Shown: positions 55,667 to 63,677, counted from the first letter of the stretch. The stretch: 64,000 nt of DNA from Hyphomicrobiales bacterium (GCA_021775415.1 JAJFHV010000013.1:186001-250000); one strand, 5' to 3'. A program made the numbers and translations. The notes: a model not told the origin generated them from the sequence alone.

Positions 55667-55996
55667 AAACCTGGAGATCAACTATGCAGAGAAGATACTA
55701 GCTCCCCCGTTTGGCCATTGGCGGTCGGGAGAAAGACGAAAGCCGAGACTGCGCAAACAGACTCGGCTCTCTAAATGGTCAAAGTCACGTCGGATGAAAC
55801 CGCGTTCTTCAACTATAACACCTGTAGAATCGCACAAAGTTTCATCCGGCTCAACCCCTCTTGTGAAGAAAGGGTTAGCCAATGGTATGGATTAGTTCGT
55901 ATCTACGGAGACGCTTTGGTAGGATAGAGCTAGTGCAAGCGCACTGGCGTTCTTTGCCAGCATAAGTGACTAGCGGCTTTAGCCGCTTTCATTTTT
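55667..55996 (+). ncRNA. candidate structured non-coding RNA of about 330 nt
   Basis: No convincing coding frame fits, yet the segment has a consensus promoter, an intrinsic terminator and dense pairing. Long-range helices nest: 55697-55704 with 55927-55934 (ACTAGCTC/GAGCTAGT, 8 bp) encloses 55715-55722 with 55878-55885 (CCATTGGC/GCCAATGG, 8 bp), which encloses three hairpins: 55741-55747/55762-55768 (AGCCGAG/CTCGGCT), 55791-55800/55839-55848 (CGGATGAAAC/GTTTCATCCG, 10 bp) and 55853-55857/55872-55876. Two more hairpins lie at 55932-55945 and 55944-55960. I do not recognise it as tmRNA, RNase P, SRP, 6S, HEARO or omega RNA. Boundaries are inferred. Confidence 0.65.
55972..55996 (+). terminator. 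intrinsic terminator of the candidate RNA
   Basis: AGCGGCT (55972-55978) pairs with AGCCGCT (55981-55987) across a very short loop, followed by TTCATTTTT. It ends the transcript started at about 55667. Confidence 0.8.
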
Positions 55997-56011
55997 CCGA
56001 TCAACCAACTT

Positions 56012-56044
56012 GCCGGGGAGAACAATCTTCCCGGCCTTTTATTT
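56012..56044 (+). terminator. second intrinsic terminator
   Basis: A 9-bp stem 56012-56020 / 56027-56035 (GCCGGGGAG with CTTCCCGGC, one G-U) with a 6-nt loop is followed by CTTTTATTT. It backs up the first terminator and shields the transposase gene, which runs in the opposite direction, from plus-strand transcription. Confidence 0.75.
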
Positions 56045-56084
56045 GTTGAATGGTAATTTCCATTGGTAAGGTTTCCTGCGGAAC

Positions 56085-57035
56085 TTAAGCCTGTACTCCG
56101 TCAGTTCTCCGATATGTCAAACGCTTGCCCATTGCGCCGATTAATGCGCGGGTAGCACGCTCACTATCATCACAACCAGTTTTGATTCGATTGGAATATC
56201 GGAAATCAAACTCAGCCAGATAGCGGTGCAGATGGTGTTCGGCACAGAGCTGATAGATACCCTTCATGCCGCGTTTGAAAATGCTGTAGTAGCCTTCCAC
56301 GGTGTTTGTGTGGATTTCACCACGGACATATTCCTCTTTCGAATGGTTCACCGAACGATGCTTATGAACCAGTTTGCCAGCGTTTCGATACTGCGATGCT
56401 TCATCGGTCATCATCGTAGCCTCTAGAGAAAGGTTTTCACATACGATTGGCATTACCTGTGCAATGCTGGTGCTTTCCACATGGAAACTACGAGCGCGTC
56501 CACCACGTTCAACCATTGTCAAAACGACATTCTTGTGAGCAACTCCCGGACCCTTGGGAACACCCTTGAGATTGCCATAGAAAGTTTCATCAACCTCCAC
56601 CGGCTGATCTGGACCACCCATTTCTGAAAAGTCATTAGTCTGCATTGCATGACGAATACGGTGCGAAAGAAACCATGCCGACTTAACGGTGATTTCCAGA
56701 ACTCGCGCCAGTTGATTGCTTGAAATGCCCTTCTTGCTGGAACACATCAAGTGGATTGCCTGAAGCCATTTATGCAATGGCAATTTGCTTTCTTCAAAGA
56801 TGGTTCCAATGCGCACAGTGAACTGTTTGCGGCAATGTCCACACTTGTACAATCCATGCCGTTCAATGCCTTCAGGATGCTTCTTTGAGGGCTTGGAGCG
56901 CACACCTTTCAGGGCATAGGCTTTATCCAGTCCACCACAGTGTGGACAGGCCGGACCATCGGGCCACAAGAGGTCTTCTACATGAGTAAAGGCAGAAGAC
57001 TCATCGTAGAAATATGGGCGGTTCATTACAGACAT
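56085..57035 (-). CDS. IS1595-family transposase
   Basis: A 316-residue transposase of the IS1595 (ISXO2-like) family. The N-terminal zinc ribbon has CPHC and CGHC pairs (about 31-34 and 71-74). A helical linker (WLQAIHLMCSSKKGISSNQLARVLEI) leads to the DDE catalytic core: VEVDETFYGN (first Asp), TMMTDEASQYRN (second Asp) and HTNTVEGYYSIFKRGMKGIYQ (Glu block), ending HLHRYLAEFDFRYSNR. Length and all motifs are intact, so the enzyme may be active. AGGA lies 7 bases before the ATG at 57035. The promoter is in and just inside the right terminal repeat. Confidence 0.95.
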   Translation of the reverse strand: MSVMNRPYFYDESSAFTHVEDLLWPDGPACPHCGGLDKAYALKGVRSKPSKKHPEGIERHGLYKCGHCRKQFTVRIGTIFEESKLPLHKWLQAIHLMCSSKKGISSNQLARVLEITVKSAWFLSHRIRHAMQTNDFSEMGGPDQPVEVDETFYGNLKGVPKGPGVAHKNVVLTMVERGGRARSFHVESTSIAQVMPIVCENLSLEATMMTDEASQYRNAGKLVHKHRSVNHSKEEYVRGEIHTNTVEGYYSIFKRGMKGIYQLCAEHHLHRYLAEFDFRYSNRIKTGCDDSERATRALIGAMGKRLTYRRTDGVQA

Positions 57036-57053
57036 GACGTTTCCTAACTTGTT

Positions 57054-57088
57054 GATTCCAATATAGGAATCTAAGTTGGGTTTGTCAA
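57054..57088 (-). promoter_or_regulatory. transposase promoter with operator-like palindrome
   Basis: On the minus strand TTGACA (57083-57088) and TATATT (57060-57065) are spaced by 17 bp. The -35 box is inside the right terminal repeat. A perfect inverted repeat GATTCC/GGAATC (57054-57059 and 57066-57071) is centred on the -10 box, a layout suited to repression by a dimeric protein or by the transposase. Confidence 0.7.
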
Positions 57089-57101
57089 GTATAATAACGC
57101 C
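57076..57101 (-). repeat. right terminal inverted repeat
   Basis: A 26-bp repeat, the inverted partner of 53695-53720 (23/26). It ends AACGCC at 57101 and is followed directly by the duplicated target TCACTCAA. Confidence 0.92.
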
Positions 57102-57109
57102 TCACTCAA
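57102..57109. repeat. right copy of the 8-bp target-site duplication
   Basis: TCACTCAA, identical to 53687-53694. Joining the flanks through one copy restores a continuous comM-cyclase intergenic sequence. Confidence 0.9.
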
Positions 57110-57226
57110 TCAAGAACAAAATAGGAACATCGCCTGATTACCGATATCATCCAGAATTGATGGGCAGTTGATCGCTCGATTGGTATAGATAGCGAACAAA
57201 CCAATATTTGTGATGGAGCCGCGCAA

Positions 57227-58585
57227 TTGGGCTTTCTTGACTACATCAGGGTAAATATCCTCAGTTCACATCATATGGGAGGCCTGCCCGAAAGCGTTCG
57301 CGAAACCCTGCGTGCCCGTGAGCGGGCAAATGAAGTGCTGGTTCGAGTCATTCAGGTGATGATCCTTTTACTGTTTGCAACGCTCTATTCCCTTGCTGCC
57401 AAAACCGGTGCGACAACCAAGTTCCAGCCGGTGCCGTTTGTGCTGGGTGCCTATCTGGTATTGAGCATTATCGGCCTCATCTGGTCGATTAGAAGTGAGT
57501 TGCCGGATTGGTCGGTGTATTGTTCAATCCTGTTTGATTTCAGTCTGCTCTATGCATTAATGATCAGTTTTCATTACCAGTATCAGCAACCGGCATCGTT
57601 TATTCTCAAGGCACCTACTCTGCTCTACGTATTCATCTTCATTGCCTTGCGGGCCTTGAGGCTTGAATGGAAATTTGTTGCCGCCGCAGGCCTGACGGCT
57701 GCTGCGGGGTGGATGGCTGTGGTGATTTATGTGGTCAACATTGATCCTGAACACACCATGATCACCCGTTCCTATGTGCAGTATCTGACGTCCAACTCAA
57801 TATTGATCGGTGCGGAGGTCGACAAGATCATTTCGATCCTTGCCGTCACCGCAATTCTGGCGCTGGTGGTCAACAGTTCCAGCAATTTACTGGTAACAGC
57901 TGTTAGTGAACAGCTTGCAGCGCGCAGCTTTTCCAGGTTCTTTGACAAGCGTATTGCGCAAGGTATTCGCTCCAGCGGAGGCACGCTTGAAGCCGGGCAG
58001 GGAGAGCGGCGCACTACCGCCATCGTCAACATCGATATTCGCGGGTTTTCCAAAATTGCCGCGGACCGCGAACCCTCGGAAGTGATGCAAATTCTTTCTG
58101 CCTATCAGGGCCGGGTGGTTCCCATTCTTCAAGCTCATGGTGCCATCATCGACAAGTTTATGGGCGATGGTATCATGGCAACCTTCGGAATTGATGATCC
58201 TGATTCCACGCATTCGCGCCCGGCAATCGAGGCGGCAGAGGCTGTTTTGCTGGATTGCCGAAAGTGGCGCAATGAAGAAGCCGTGCTCGCCGCGTCCGGT
58301 GCGATCCATATCGGCATCGGCATTGCTACCGGTACGGTATCCTTTGGTGCGGTTGGCAAGGATGATCGGCTTGAGATGACTGTAATCGGCGCACCGGTGA
58401 ACACTTCTGCCAAGCTCGAAAAACACAACAAGGTGCTTGGTACGGATTGTATTGTCCTGCGGGAGACCTGGGATGAAGCGGTCGCACAAGGATATCAGGG
58501 CAGTTTGAAATCAAAGTTTCTTGAAACCGAGATTGAAGGCATTTCACAGCCGAAACAAATCGCGATTTTAAAGGTTTCCGATTAA
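57227..58585 (+). CDS. class III adenylate/guanylate cyclase, membrane type (first of two)
   Basis: A 452-residue protein with six predicted transmembrane helices (about 40-230) and a C-terminal class III cyclase domain (about 260-450). Metal-binding Asp residues are in NIDIRGFSKIA and DKFMGDGIMATFG; the latter also carries the base-contacting Lys. In MTVIGAPVNTSAKLEKHNK the Asn of the transition-state pair is present, but the Arg four residues later is Lys, and the usual Asp before the V-N is Ala. Activity is therefore uncertain. The start is TTG at 57227 with GGAG eight bases upstream. It is 125 bp from the mobile element's right end. Confidence 0.87.
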   Translation: MGFLDYIRVNILSSHHMGGLPESVRETLRARERANEVLVRVIQVMILLLFATLYSLAAKTGATTKFQPVPFVLGAYLVLSIIGLIWSIRSELPDWSVYCSILFDFSLLYALMISFHYQYQQPASFILKAPTLLYVFIFIALRALRLEWKFVAAAGLTAAAGWMAVVIYVVNIDPEHTMITRSYVQYLTSNSILIGAEVDKIISILAVTAILALVVNSSSNLLVTAVSEQLAARSFSRFFDKRIAQGIRSSGGTLEAGQGERRTTAIVNIDIRGFSKIAADREPSEVMQILSAYQGRVVPILQAHGAIIDKFMGDGIMATFGIDDPDSTHSRPAIEAAEAVLLDCRKWRNEEAVLAASGAIHIGIGIATGTVSFGAVGKDDRLEMTVIGAPVNTSAKLEKHNKVLGTDCIVLRETWDEAVAQGYQGSLKSKFLETEIEGISQPKQIAILKVSD

Positions 58586-58725
58586 TCGGCTTGAAAATTT
58601 CTGCAGTGCGGGGCTTGAGCGGATGGAAAGTTTTTTGAAAGAGCGATAAGACTATGGGAGAAGTTCCCGAGAGAATTGGGAACAAGGCATAGGACTGCCG
58701 TTTTGATATTAAATCTCTAAAACCC

Positions 58726-60024
58726 ATGTCGGATCAGCTCGCCAGTTCGATTTTTAAAAATGCAGGCATTGATGAGAATGCATCGCGTAGTTTGCCTACG
58801 CGATGGCTCGATTGGGCCATGCGGATTGGCATCAGCGGCTATGACCGGGAAACCAGGCGCCGGCTCTCAATTGTGAACATGGCCGGGTATTTGTCGGCCC
58901 TTTCTTCATTGTCTTTCGCCATTAATTTTTCGATGTATGATTTCATGGCCCTGAAATGGGTCGTGGCGGTCAACATCCTTTCGGCGATCATCACAACCAC
59001 GGCACCGTTCTGGCATCGATACAATTCAATCGCCAGTGCATCAGTGCTGGCAACAACCGTCGCGATCACATTGTTCTTTTTCATCTCTGAATTGGGACGT
59101 GATTCAGGAATCCAGCTCAACTACATCGGCTCGGTGGCGATTGCCTTTGTAATCTTTGGACTTGGCCATCTGCGCATAATTGCGCTTGTAACCCTGGTTT
59201 GTATCGTCGGGCATCTGTCGAGTTTCTTCCTGTTCCAGACCGGCCGGGTTCAATCGGCAATCGATGATGGTTTCATGGCACAAATTTATACATTGTCCGC
59301 CACATCCATCATGATCGTATTGGCCGTCGTCGTCTGGTATGCGTTCAAGATTGCAGCCGATGCAGACGCCCGCTCCGAGCGCCTGCTTAAGAACGTTCTG
59401 CCAGTTACAATCGCTGAAAGGCTTCAGGATCAGCCCGATCAGCCAATCGCCAACAGTTTTGATGAGGCAACCGTGATGTTTGCAGACATCGTCGGCTTCA
59501 CAAAATTGTCCAAACGTCTTGGTGCAGAAGAGATGGTGTTTCTTCTAAACGAGATATTTACGGAGTTTGACCGGGTCGGCACCGAGTTGAATACGGAAAA
59601 AATCAAGACCATCGGCGATGCCTACATGGCGGTGAGTGGGGTGCCCGAACCGGTAGAAGACCATGCGGAAAAAGTGGTTCAACTGGCACTTGGTCTTCAA
59701 AAGGCAATTGAAGGAAAATCGGAAACCTTGAAAATCAAGCTGAACATGCGCATTGGGATTGCGACCGGACCGATTACCGCCGGCGTGATTGGCAAGGCCA
59801 AATTTGCCTATGATGTATGGTCCCCTACAGTGAACCTGGCATCCCGGTTGGAGTCTTATGGAGCCGCCGGACGCATCCACGTTTCACAGGCAACCTATCA
59901 GGCCCTGAAACGCAAATTCAAATTCGAAAAAGCGCCATCACAAAATTTGAAAGGCATAGGTCGGGTGCGCAGCTGGTATCTTGCTGGTGAGAACCTAAAC
60001 ACCAGTCGATCCAAAACCGCCTGA
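58726..60024 (+). CDS. class III adenylate cyclase, membrane type (second of two)
   Basis: A 432-residue protein with about six transmembrane helices (about 48-215) and a cyclase domain (about 235-420). All key residues are visible: metal Asp in [12 protein letters not shown] and in [11 protein letters not shown], the adenine-contacting Lys in [11 protein letters not shown] and Asp in YDVWSPTVN, and Asn plus Arg in VNLASRLE. It should make cAMP. It is 140 bp downstream of the first cyclase and shares its layout, though the two differ clearly in sequence. The 3' end overlaps the convergent dut gene by 30 bp. Confidence 0.9.
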   Translation: MSDQLASSIFKNAGIDENASRSLPTRWLDWAMRIGISGYDRETRRRLSIVNMAGYLSALSSLSFAINFSMYDFMALKWVVAVNILSAIITTTAPFWHRYNSIASASVLATTVAITLFFFISELGRDSGIQLNYIGSVAIAFVIFGLGHLRIIALVTLVCIVGHLSSFFLFQTGRVQSAIDDGFMAQIYTLSATSIMIVLAVVVWYAFKIAADADARSERLLKNVLPVTIAERLQDQPDQPIANSFDEATVMFADIVGFTKLSKRLGAEEMVFLLNEIFTEFDRVGTELNTEKIKTIGDAYMAVSGVPEPVEDHAEKVVQLALGLQKAIEGKSETLKIKLNMRIGIATGPITAGVIGKAKFAYDVWSPTVNLASRLESYGAAGRIHVSQATYQALKRKFKFEKAPSQNLKGIGRVRSWYLAGENLNTSRSKTA

Positions 60025-60447
60025 TCCACGTTCGGTTTCGTTTGCAAGGTTGGATTCAACAATGCTCACCTGGGTGGTCGGTGCGATCACCATTTGTGCG
60101 ATCCGCATGCCACGCTCGATGACAAAAGCCACGCTCCCATGATTGATCAACAATACCTGCACTTCACCACGATAATCCGCATCAATTGTTCCAGGTGTAT
60201 TGAGGCAGGTAATACCGTTCTTGTAGGCCAGACCGGATCGTGGACGTATTTGTCCTTCATGACCGGATGGAATTTCCATCACCAGGCCAGTGGGTACCAG
60301 CATCCGTTCACCGGGGTTTAACTGAATTGGATCGGATTTTGGACAGGCAGCGCGAAGGTCAAAGCCTGCTGCATCAGCAGTTTCATAGGCCGGAAGATCA
60401 AGTCCTTCTGCGTGTGGAAGGCGAATAATGGAAAGCGTGTTTGTCAT
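59995..60447 (-). CDS. dut: dUTP diphosphatase
   Basis: A 150-residue trimeric dUTPase that removes dUTP and supplies dUMP. Conserved motifs are GFDLRAA (I), [11 protein letters not shown] (II), [11 protein letters not shown] (III, catalytic Asp), [12 protein letters not shown] (IV) and the C-terminal Gly-rich arm [10 protein letters not shown] (V), all intact. It is upstream of nothing on its strand but the cyclase's antisense end, and 11 bp downstream of the VOC gene; dut, VOC and coaBC read in the same direction and may share a transcript. Confidence 0.96.
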   Translation of the reverse strand: MTNTLSIIRLPHAEGLDLPAYETADAAGFDLRAACPKSDPIQLNPGERMLVPTGLVMEIPSGHEGQIRPRSGLAYKNGITCLNTPGTIDADYRGEVQVLLINHGSVAFVIERGMRIAQMVIAPTTQVSIVESNLANETERGSGGFGSTGV

Positions 60448-60458
60448 GGAATTGGATT

Positions 60459-60860
60459 TTACCGTGGATCGTAGGAAAATTCTAACCGGTTGCCACCGGG
60501 CTCATTGATCATGAAGTGGACTTTCGGTCCTTTTCCCGAAAACTCCGGTGCAAACTCCACATTCACCTTCGGCCAGTTTTTCACCTGTTCAAAGAGTGCA
60601 TTGAGATCATCCTCATTGGCAATTTTCAGCGCAAGATGATGCAGGCCGATGTTGGCATGGCGATCAAACGTCACTGGCGTGTCAGTCTTGGCCTGCCAAA
60701 GGGTGATGGTGGAGCTGTCATCTGAAACATAAGCGGATGGATAAGCTTCATTGCCGCCCCGCTTGTTCCAGCCCAGGCAGTCTGTAAAAAATGCCAGCGT
60801 TTCCGCAAGATCTGGAACCGTCAGGCCGGCATGATCTATGCCTTTGGTAAGCGGGGTCAT
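60459..60860 (-). CDS. VOC superfamily (glyoxalase/bleomycin-resistance-like) protein
   Basis: A 133-residue vicinal-oxygen-chelate protein with two beta-alpha-beta-beta-beta modules. Candidate metal ligands are the His in [11 protein letters not shown], the His in [10 protein letters not shown] and the Glu in [11 protein letters not shown]. Substrate unknown. Its start overlaps the coaBC stop by 4 bases, so it is translationally coupled to coaBC. Confidence 0.85.
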   Translation of the reverse strand: MTPLTKGIDHAGLTVPDLAETLAFFTDCLGWNKRGGNEAYPSAYVSDDSSTITLWQAKTDTPVTFDRHANIGLHHLALKIANEDDLNALFEQVKNWPKVNVEFAPEFSGKGPKVHFMINEPGGNRLEFSYDPR

Positions 60861-62257
60861 GTCTCTACGGTCTCCGTTTCAAAGTGTGCCACGATACGTT
60901 CGACCAATCGTTCAGCTACTTCTGTTTTATCCATTGTTGGCCAGGCTTCAACACCCTTGTTGCTCAAAAGCCTGATGGTGTTGTTGTCTCCCCCCATAAC
61001 GCCATTTTCCGCTGAAACATCATTGGCGAGGATCCAGTCCGCCTTTTTGCGTTTTAGTTTGGCGCGCCCGTGTTCTTCAAGCTTTTCTGTCTCCGCAGCA
61101 AAGCCAATCAGCAATTGTGGCCTGTTATGGTGATGGCCCAGGCCTTTCAGGATATCTGGGTTTTCCGTAAGTGCGAGGGAGTCAGGCCCTTTTCCATCCT
61201 GTTTTTTCATTTTTTCATCTGCGGTTTCAGCACTTCGCCAGTCCGCAACCGCGGCCACCATCACCGCAATATCCGCTGGAAGGGCGGTTTCAACCATTTT
61301 CTGCATCTCGCGTGCGGTTTGAACGTGGATTATTTCCGCATGTTTGGGGTCTGGAATGTTAACCGGACCGGAAACCAGTATAACTTCAGCCCCGGCCCGC
61401 CCCAGGGCTTCGGCTATTGCATGCCCCTGCTTGCCGGAGGAACGATTGGCAATGTAGCGCACCGGGTCAATCGGTTCATGCGTTGGACCGGAGGTGACGA
61501 TTGCTCGTCTGCCAGCAAGTGGTTTTGGTGAACTGTCGAGCAACCCTGTGATGGCATTCGCGATTTCCAGTGGCTCGGCCATCCGGCCAACGCCTGCTTC
61601 GCCGGATTCTGCCATTTCACCTGAGTTGGGACCGACAAAATGAATACCGTCGCCTTCAAGCGTTTTGACATTGCGACGTGTTGCAGGATGGGCCCACATC
61701 GCCGGGTTCATTGCCGGTACGACTAAAATTGGCTTGTCACTTGCCATCAAGCAGGTTGAAGCCAGATCATCCGCGAGGCCGTTTGCCATTTTTGCCATCA
61801 AATCGGCGGTGGCCGGTGCGACGACGACCAAATCCGCTTCGCGGGACAGGCGGATATGGCCGATATCATGCTCTGCCTCACGTTCGAACAGATTTGTCAG
61901 CACCTTGTCATGGGAAAGCGCCTCCAAAGACAGGGGCGTGATGAACTCTTGAGCAGCCCTGGTCATTATCACGCGCACCGCCATTTCTTTCTTTTTGAGA
62001 TGGCGGATCAACTCCAGGCATTTATAAGCGGCAATTCCCCCGCCAATAATCAGGAGAATGCGATTATCCGCTTTCGAAAACGCATCCTCATGCTCTGTTG
62101 TCGAGGGTTTGGCGGTTAGGGGCGGTGGTGATTGGCCCTCAGTCGCGGCAAGCATCAGCCGAGCCTCTTCCTCCATGGAGCGACCATTGCGCGCTGCGCG
62201 CTCCCTGAGCGCCTGCTTGGTATCTTCATCGAGGTTTCTGACGGTAATGCTTGGCAT
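60857..62257 (-). CDS. coaBC: CoaBC (phosphopantothenoylcysteine synthase/decarboxylase) with N-terminal ribbon-helix-helix domain
   Basis: A 466-residue protein for two steps of coenzyme A synthesis. Residues 1-42 (PSITVRNLDEDTKQALRERAARNGRSMEEEARLML) form a ribbon-helix-helix DNA-binding fold like FitA/VapB antitoxins, an addition to the usual about 400-residue enzyme. The CoaC flavodomain follows (IGGGIAAYKCLELIRHL, catalytic Cys in ASTCLMAS, VVPAMNPAMW), then CoaB (SGPTHEPIDPVRYIANRSSGKQG, ANDVSAENGVMGG). An operator-like repeat lies 16-45 bp upstream, which suggests autoregulation. The ATG at 62257 is the only start that includes the RHH strand. Confidence 0.93.
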   Translation of the reverse strand: MPSITVRNLDEDTKQALRERAARNGRSMEEEARLMLAATEGQSPPPLTAKPSTTEHEDAFSKADNRILLIIGGGIAAYKCLELIRHLKKKEMAVRVIMTRAAQEFITPLSLEALSHDKVLTNLFEREAEHDIGHIRLSREADLVVVAPATADLMAKMANGLADDLASTCLMASDKPILVVPAMNPAMWAHPATRRNVKTLEGDGIHFVGPNSGEMAESGEAGVGRMAEPLEIANAITGLLDSSPKPLAGRRAIVTSGPTHEPIDPVRYIANRSSGKQGHAIAEALGRAGAEVILVSGPVNIPDPKHAEIIHVQTAREMQKMVETALPADIAVMVAAVADWRSAETADEKMKKQDGKGPDSLALTENPDILKGLGHHHNRPQLLIGFAAETEKLEEHGRAKLKRKKADWILANDVSAENGVMGGDNNTIRLLSNKGVEAWPTMDKTEVAERLVERIVAHFETETVET

Positions 62258-62272
62258 ATCGCCAAAATAGAG

Positions 62273-62302
62273 ATTGATTGCATTGATTGCAATGCAATCA
62301 AT
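62273..62302. promoter_or_regulatory. operator-like repeats before coaBC
   Basis: Two direct copies of ATTGATTGC (62273-62281 and 62282-62290) and an inverted copy make a perfect palindrome: ATTGATTGCA (62282-62291), one base, TGCAATCAAT (62293-62302). Three half-sites fill most of the 49-bp gap between the lytic transglycosylase stop and coaBC. Tandem and inverted half-sites are the normal binding pattern of ribbon-helix-helix repressors. Confidence 0.7.
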
Positions 62303-62306
62303 TTGG

Positions 62307-63551
62307 TTATTTGACCAGTTTCACCAAAGCCTCGCTTGGAAAACAGGTTGGCTTGCGACCATTCTTTTCCTGCCACCAGCCAATTGAACGGCGGGTTTTG
62401 AAGCCTGCCAGCCCGTCAGCGCCTCCGACATCGCGGCCCAGTGCGACCAGCTTTTCCTGGATTACCATCACATTGCCGCGCGTCAGGCCTGTAACTTTCT
62501 GCCATTTCGCTATAAACGGCTTGTTGGCCCACTGGATGCGGTCCGCGACATTGCCGACAAACAATCCATAAAGGTCGGAGTTATTGTATTGCTTGATGAC
62601 GTAAAAATTCGGCGTGGCGATGAACACCGGCCCGCTGCGTCCAGCAGGCATCAGAATTGCCCCTTTTCTTGGTAATTCAGCAGCAGGAAACGGTTTGCCG
62701 GAAATTCGGCTGACACCGACACTGGCCCAGTCCGATATCTTGCGCATCTGGTCCGGTCCCTCCAGCGCACAGGAAATTTCCGCCGGGATATGCGCTTCAA
62801 AGCCCCAGTCGCGGGATTTCTGCCAGCCAAACTTGTTGAGGTAATTCGCAATCGAGGCCAGCGTGTCAGGTACGGATGACCAGATGTTGCGTTTGCCATC
62901 ACCGTCAAAATCAACTGCGTATTCCAGATAACTTGAAGGCAGGAATTGCGGTTGGCCCATGGCACCTGCCCAGGAACTTTTCATGGCTGCCGGTGATGCA
63001 TAACCTTTTTGAACAATACGTAGTCCAGCCAGCACTTCCTTGCGAAACAATTCCTTTCGCGTCGACATGAATGCCTTGGTGCCCAGAACCTGAAACGCAC
63101 TATGCGGGATACTGACCCGTCCAAATGCGGATTCACGCCCCCAGATCGCCAGAAGAATTCGCCCAGGAACGCCATACTTCTTCTCAATGCGCGCAAGCAG
63201 ACCTTTGTGTTTTGCAGCCAGTTTGCGGCCAGTGGCGACCACCGGTGCAATATTGTTTTCGCTGAAATAGCTGGCCGGGCTGCGAAACTCCGCCTGCGCC
63301 TGGGGTCGTGATGGTTTTGCTTCGGTGCCCGGGGGTACGAGATCCGGCAGATCCCATTTGATGCGAACGCCCTTAAAAGATGAATTAAAATTTCGCTTCG
63401 AAACGCCAAGCGCTTTGGCATCTGGCCAAAGATCGTTTTGCAGCCATGTTTGAAATTGCCGCTCGATTTCCGGTTTGTCGAGGGCGAGCGCGGGTAAGGA
63501 AGCGAACAAGGCCAGAGTGGTCAAAAACAACAGGGTTGGCAGGTTTTTCAT
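62307..63551 (-). CDS. lytic murein transglycosylase, MltB-type
   Basis: A 414-residue secreted enzyme. A signal peptide of about 23 residues ends in ALA. The MltB/SLT-2 catalytic domain (about 25-330) has the catalytic Glu in AIWGRESAFGRVSIPHSAFQVLGT and the family motif SSWAGAMGQPQFLPSSYLEYAVDFDGDG. A C-terminal peptidoglycan-binding domain (about 350-410, ALGRDVGGADGLAGFKTRRSI) follows. It cleaves glycan strands to 1,6-anhydroMurNAc, the precursor pool that AmgK and MurU can recycle after further processing. No lipobox is seen, so it is likely periplasmic. Confidence 0.93.
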   Translation of the reverse strand: MKNLPTLLFLTTLALFASLPALALDKPEIERQFQTWLQNDLWPDAKALGVSKRNFNSSFKGVRIKWDLPDLVPPGTEAKPSRPQAQAEFRSPASYFSENNIAPVVATGRKLAAKHKGLLARIEKKYGVPGRILLAIWGRESAFGRVSIPHSAFQVLGTKAFMSTRKELFRKEVLAGLRIVQKGYASPAAMKSSWAGAMGQPQFLPSSYLEYAVDFDGDGKRNIWSSVPDTLASIANYLNKFGWQKSRDWGFEAHIPAEISCALEGPDQMRKISDWASVGVSRISGKPFPAAELPRKGAILMPAGRSGPVFIATPNFYVIKQYNNSDLYGLFVGNVADRIQWANKPFIAKWQKVTGLTRGNVMVIQEKLVALGRDVGGADGLAGFKTRRSIGWWQEKNGRKPTCFPSEALVKLVK

Positions 63552-63617
63552 CGACTGAGAATCACAAATGGTTCATCGAACCGCCAAGGTATCGTTCACG
63601 ACGAAAATTTGAAACCG

Positions 63618-63648
63618 TTGACATTCTATAATTTAACAAATATGTTAA
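63618..63648 (+). promoter_or_regulatory. promoter and palindromic operator of the ArsR gene
   Basis: TTGACA (63618-63623) and TATGTT (63641-63646) are 17 bp apart. An inverted repeat TTAACA (63633-63638) / TGTTAA (63643-63648) overlaps the -10 box, the usual site for ArsR-type autorepression. The start codon lies 29 bp downstream. Confidence 0.6.
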
Positions 63649-63677
63649 TTAACGCAATAGTGAAATAGAGATAACCC

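Larger units (their letters stand above)
53695..57101. mobile_element. IS1595-family transposon with passenger genes and an RNA gene
   Basis: A 3,407-bp element bounded by 26-bp terminal inverted repeats (53695-53720 and 57076-57101; 23 of 26 positions identical) and flanked by a perfect 8-bp direct repeat. It carries an IS1595-type transposase near the right end and, to its left, a candidate RNA gene, a three-gene minus-strand unit and a plus-strand coiled-coil protein. Base composition is more AT-rich than the host genes on either side. An uninterrupted duplication implies insertion that is not heavily decayed. It lies in the gap between comM and an adenylate cyclase gene. Confidence 0.92.

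Noticed and set aside
55682-55882. A 66-codon minus-strand frame antisense to the candidate RNA
   Set aside because: It starts with TTG without any SD and has no promoter of its own; treated as a chance frame, though its composition is protein-like enough to check in homologues.
55659-55895. A 78-codon, very basic open frame (starts MRENLEINYAEK) on the plus strand through the candidate RNA
   Set aside because: Its ATG overlaps the -10 box of the promoter, there is no SD, composition is Arg/Lys/Ser-rich without domain pattern, and paired stems rather than codons explain the conserved-looking blocks.
55667-55996. Two-piece tmRNA, RNase P RNA, SRP RNA or 6S RNA
   Set aside because: No tRNA-like GGTTCGA loop or tag-peptide frame, no P4 motif, no SRP tetraloop hairpin, and no single long bulged hairpin as in 6S RNA were found.
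53695-57101. Prophage or integrative element at a tRNA
   Set aside because: No integrase, phage structural genes or tRNA-derived attachment site; the ends and duplication fit transposition.
55998-57174. An 8-bp inverted pair CGATCAAC (55998-56005) / GTTGATCG (57167-57174) as possible insertion-sequence ends around the transposase alone
   Set aside because: There is no flanking duplication and the pairing does not extend; the 26-bp repeats with the TCACTCAA duplication are far stronger.
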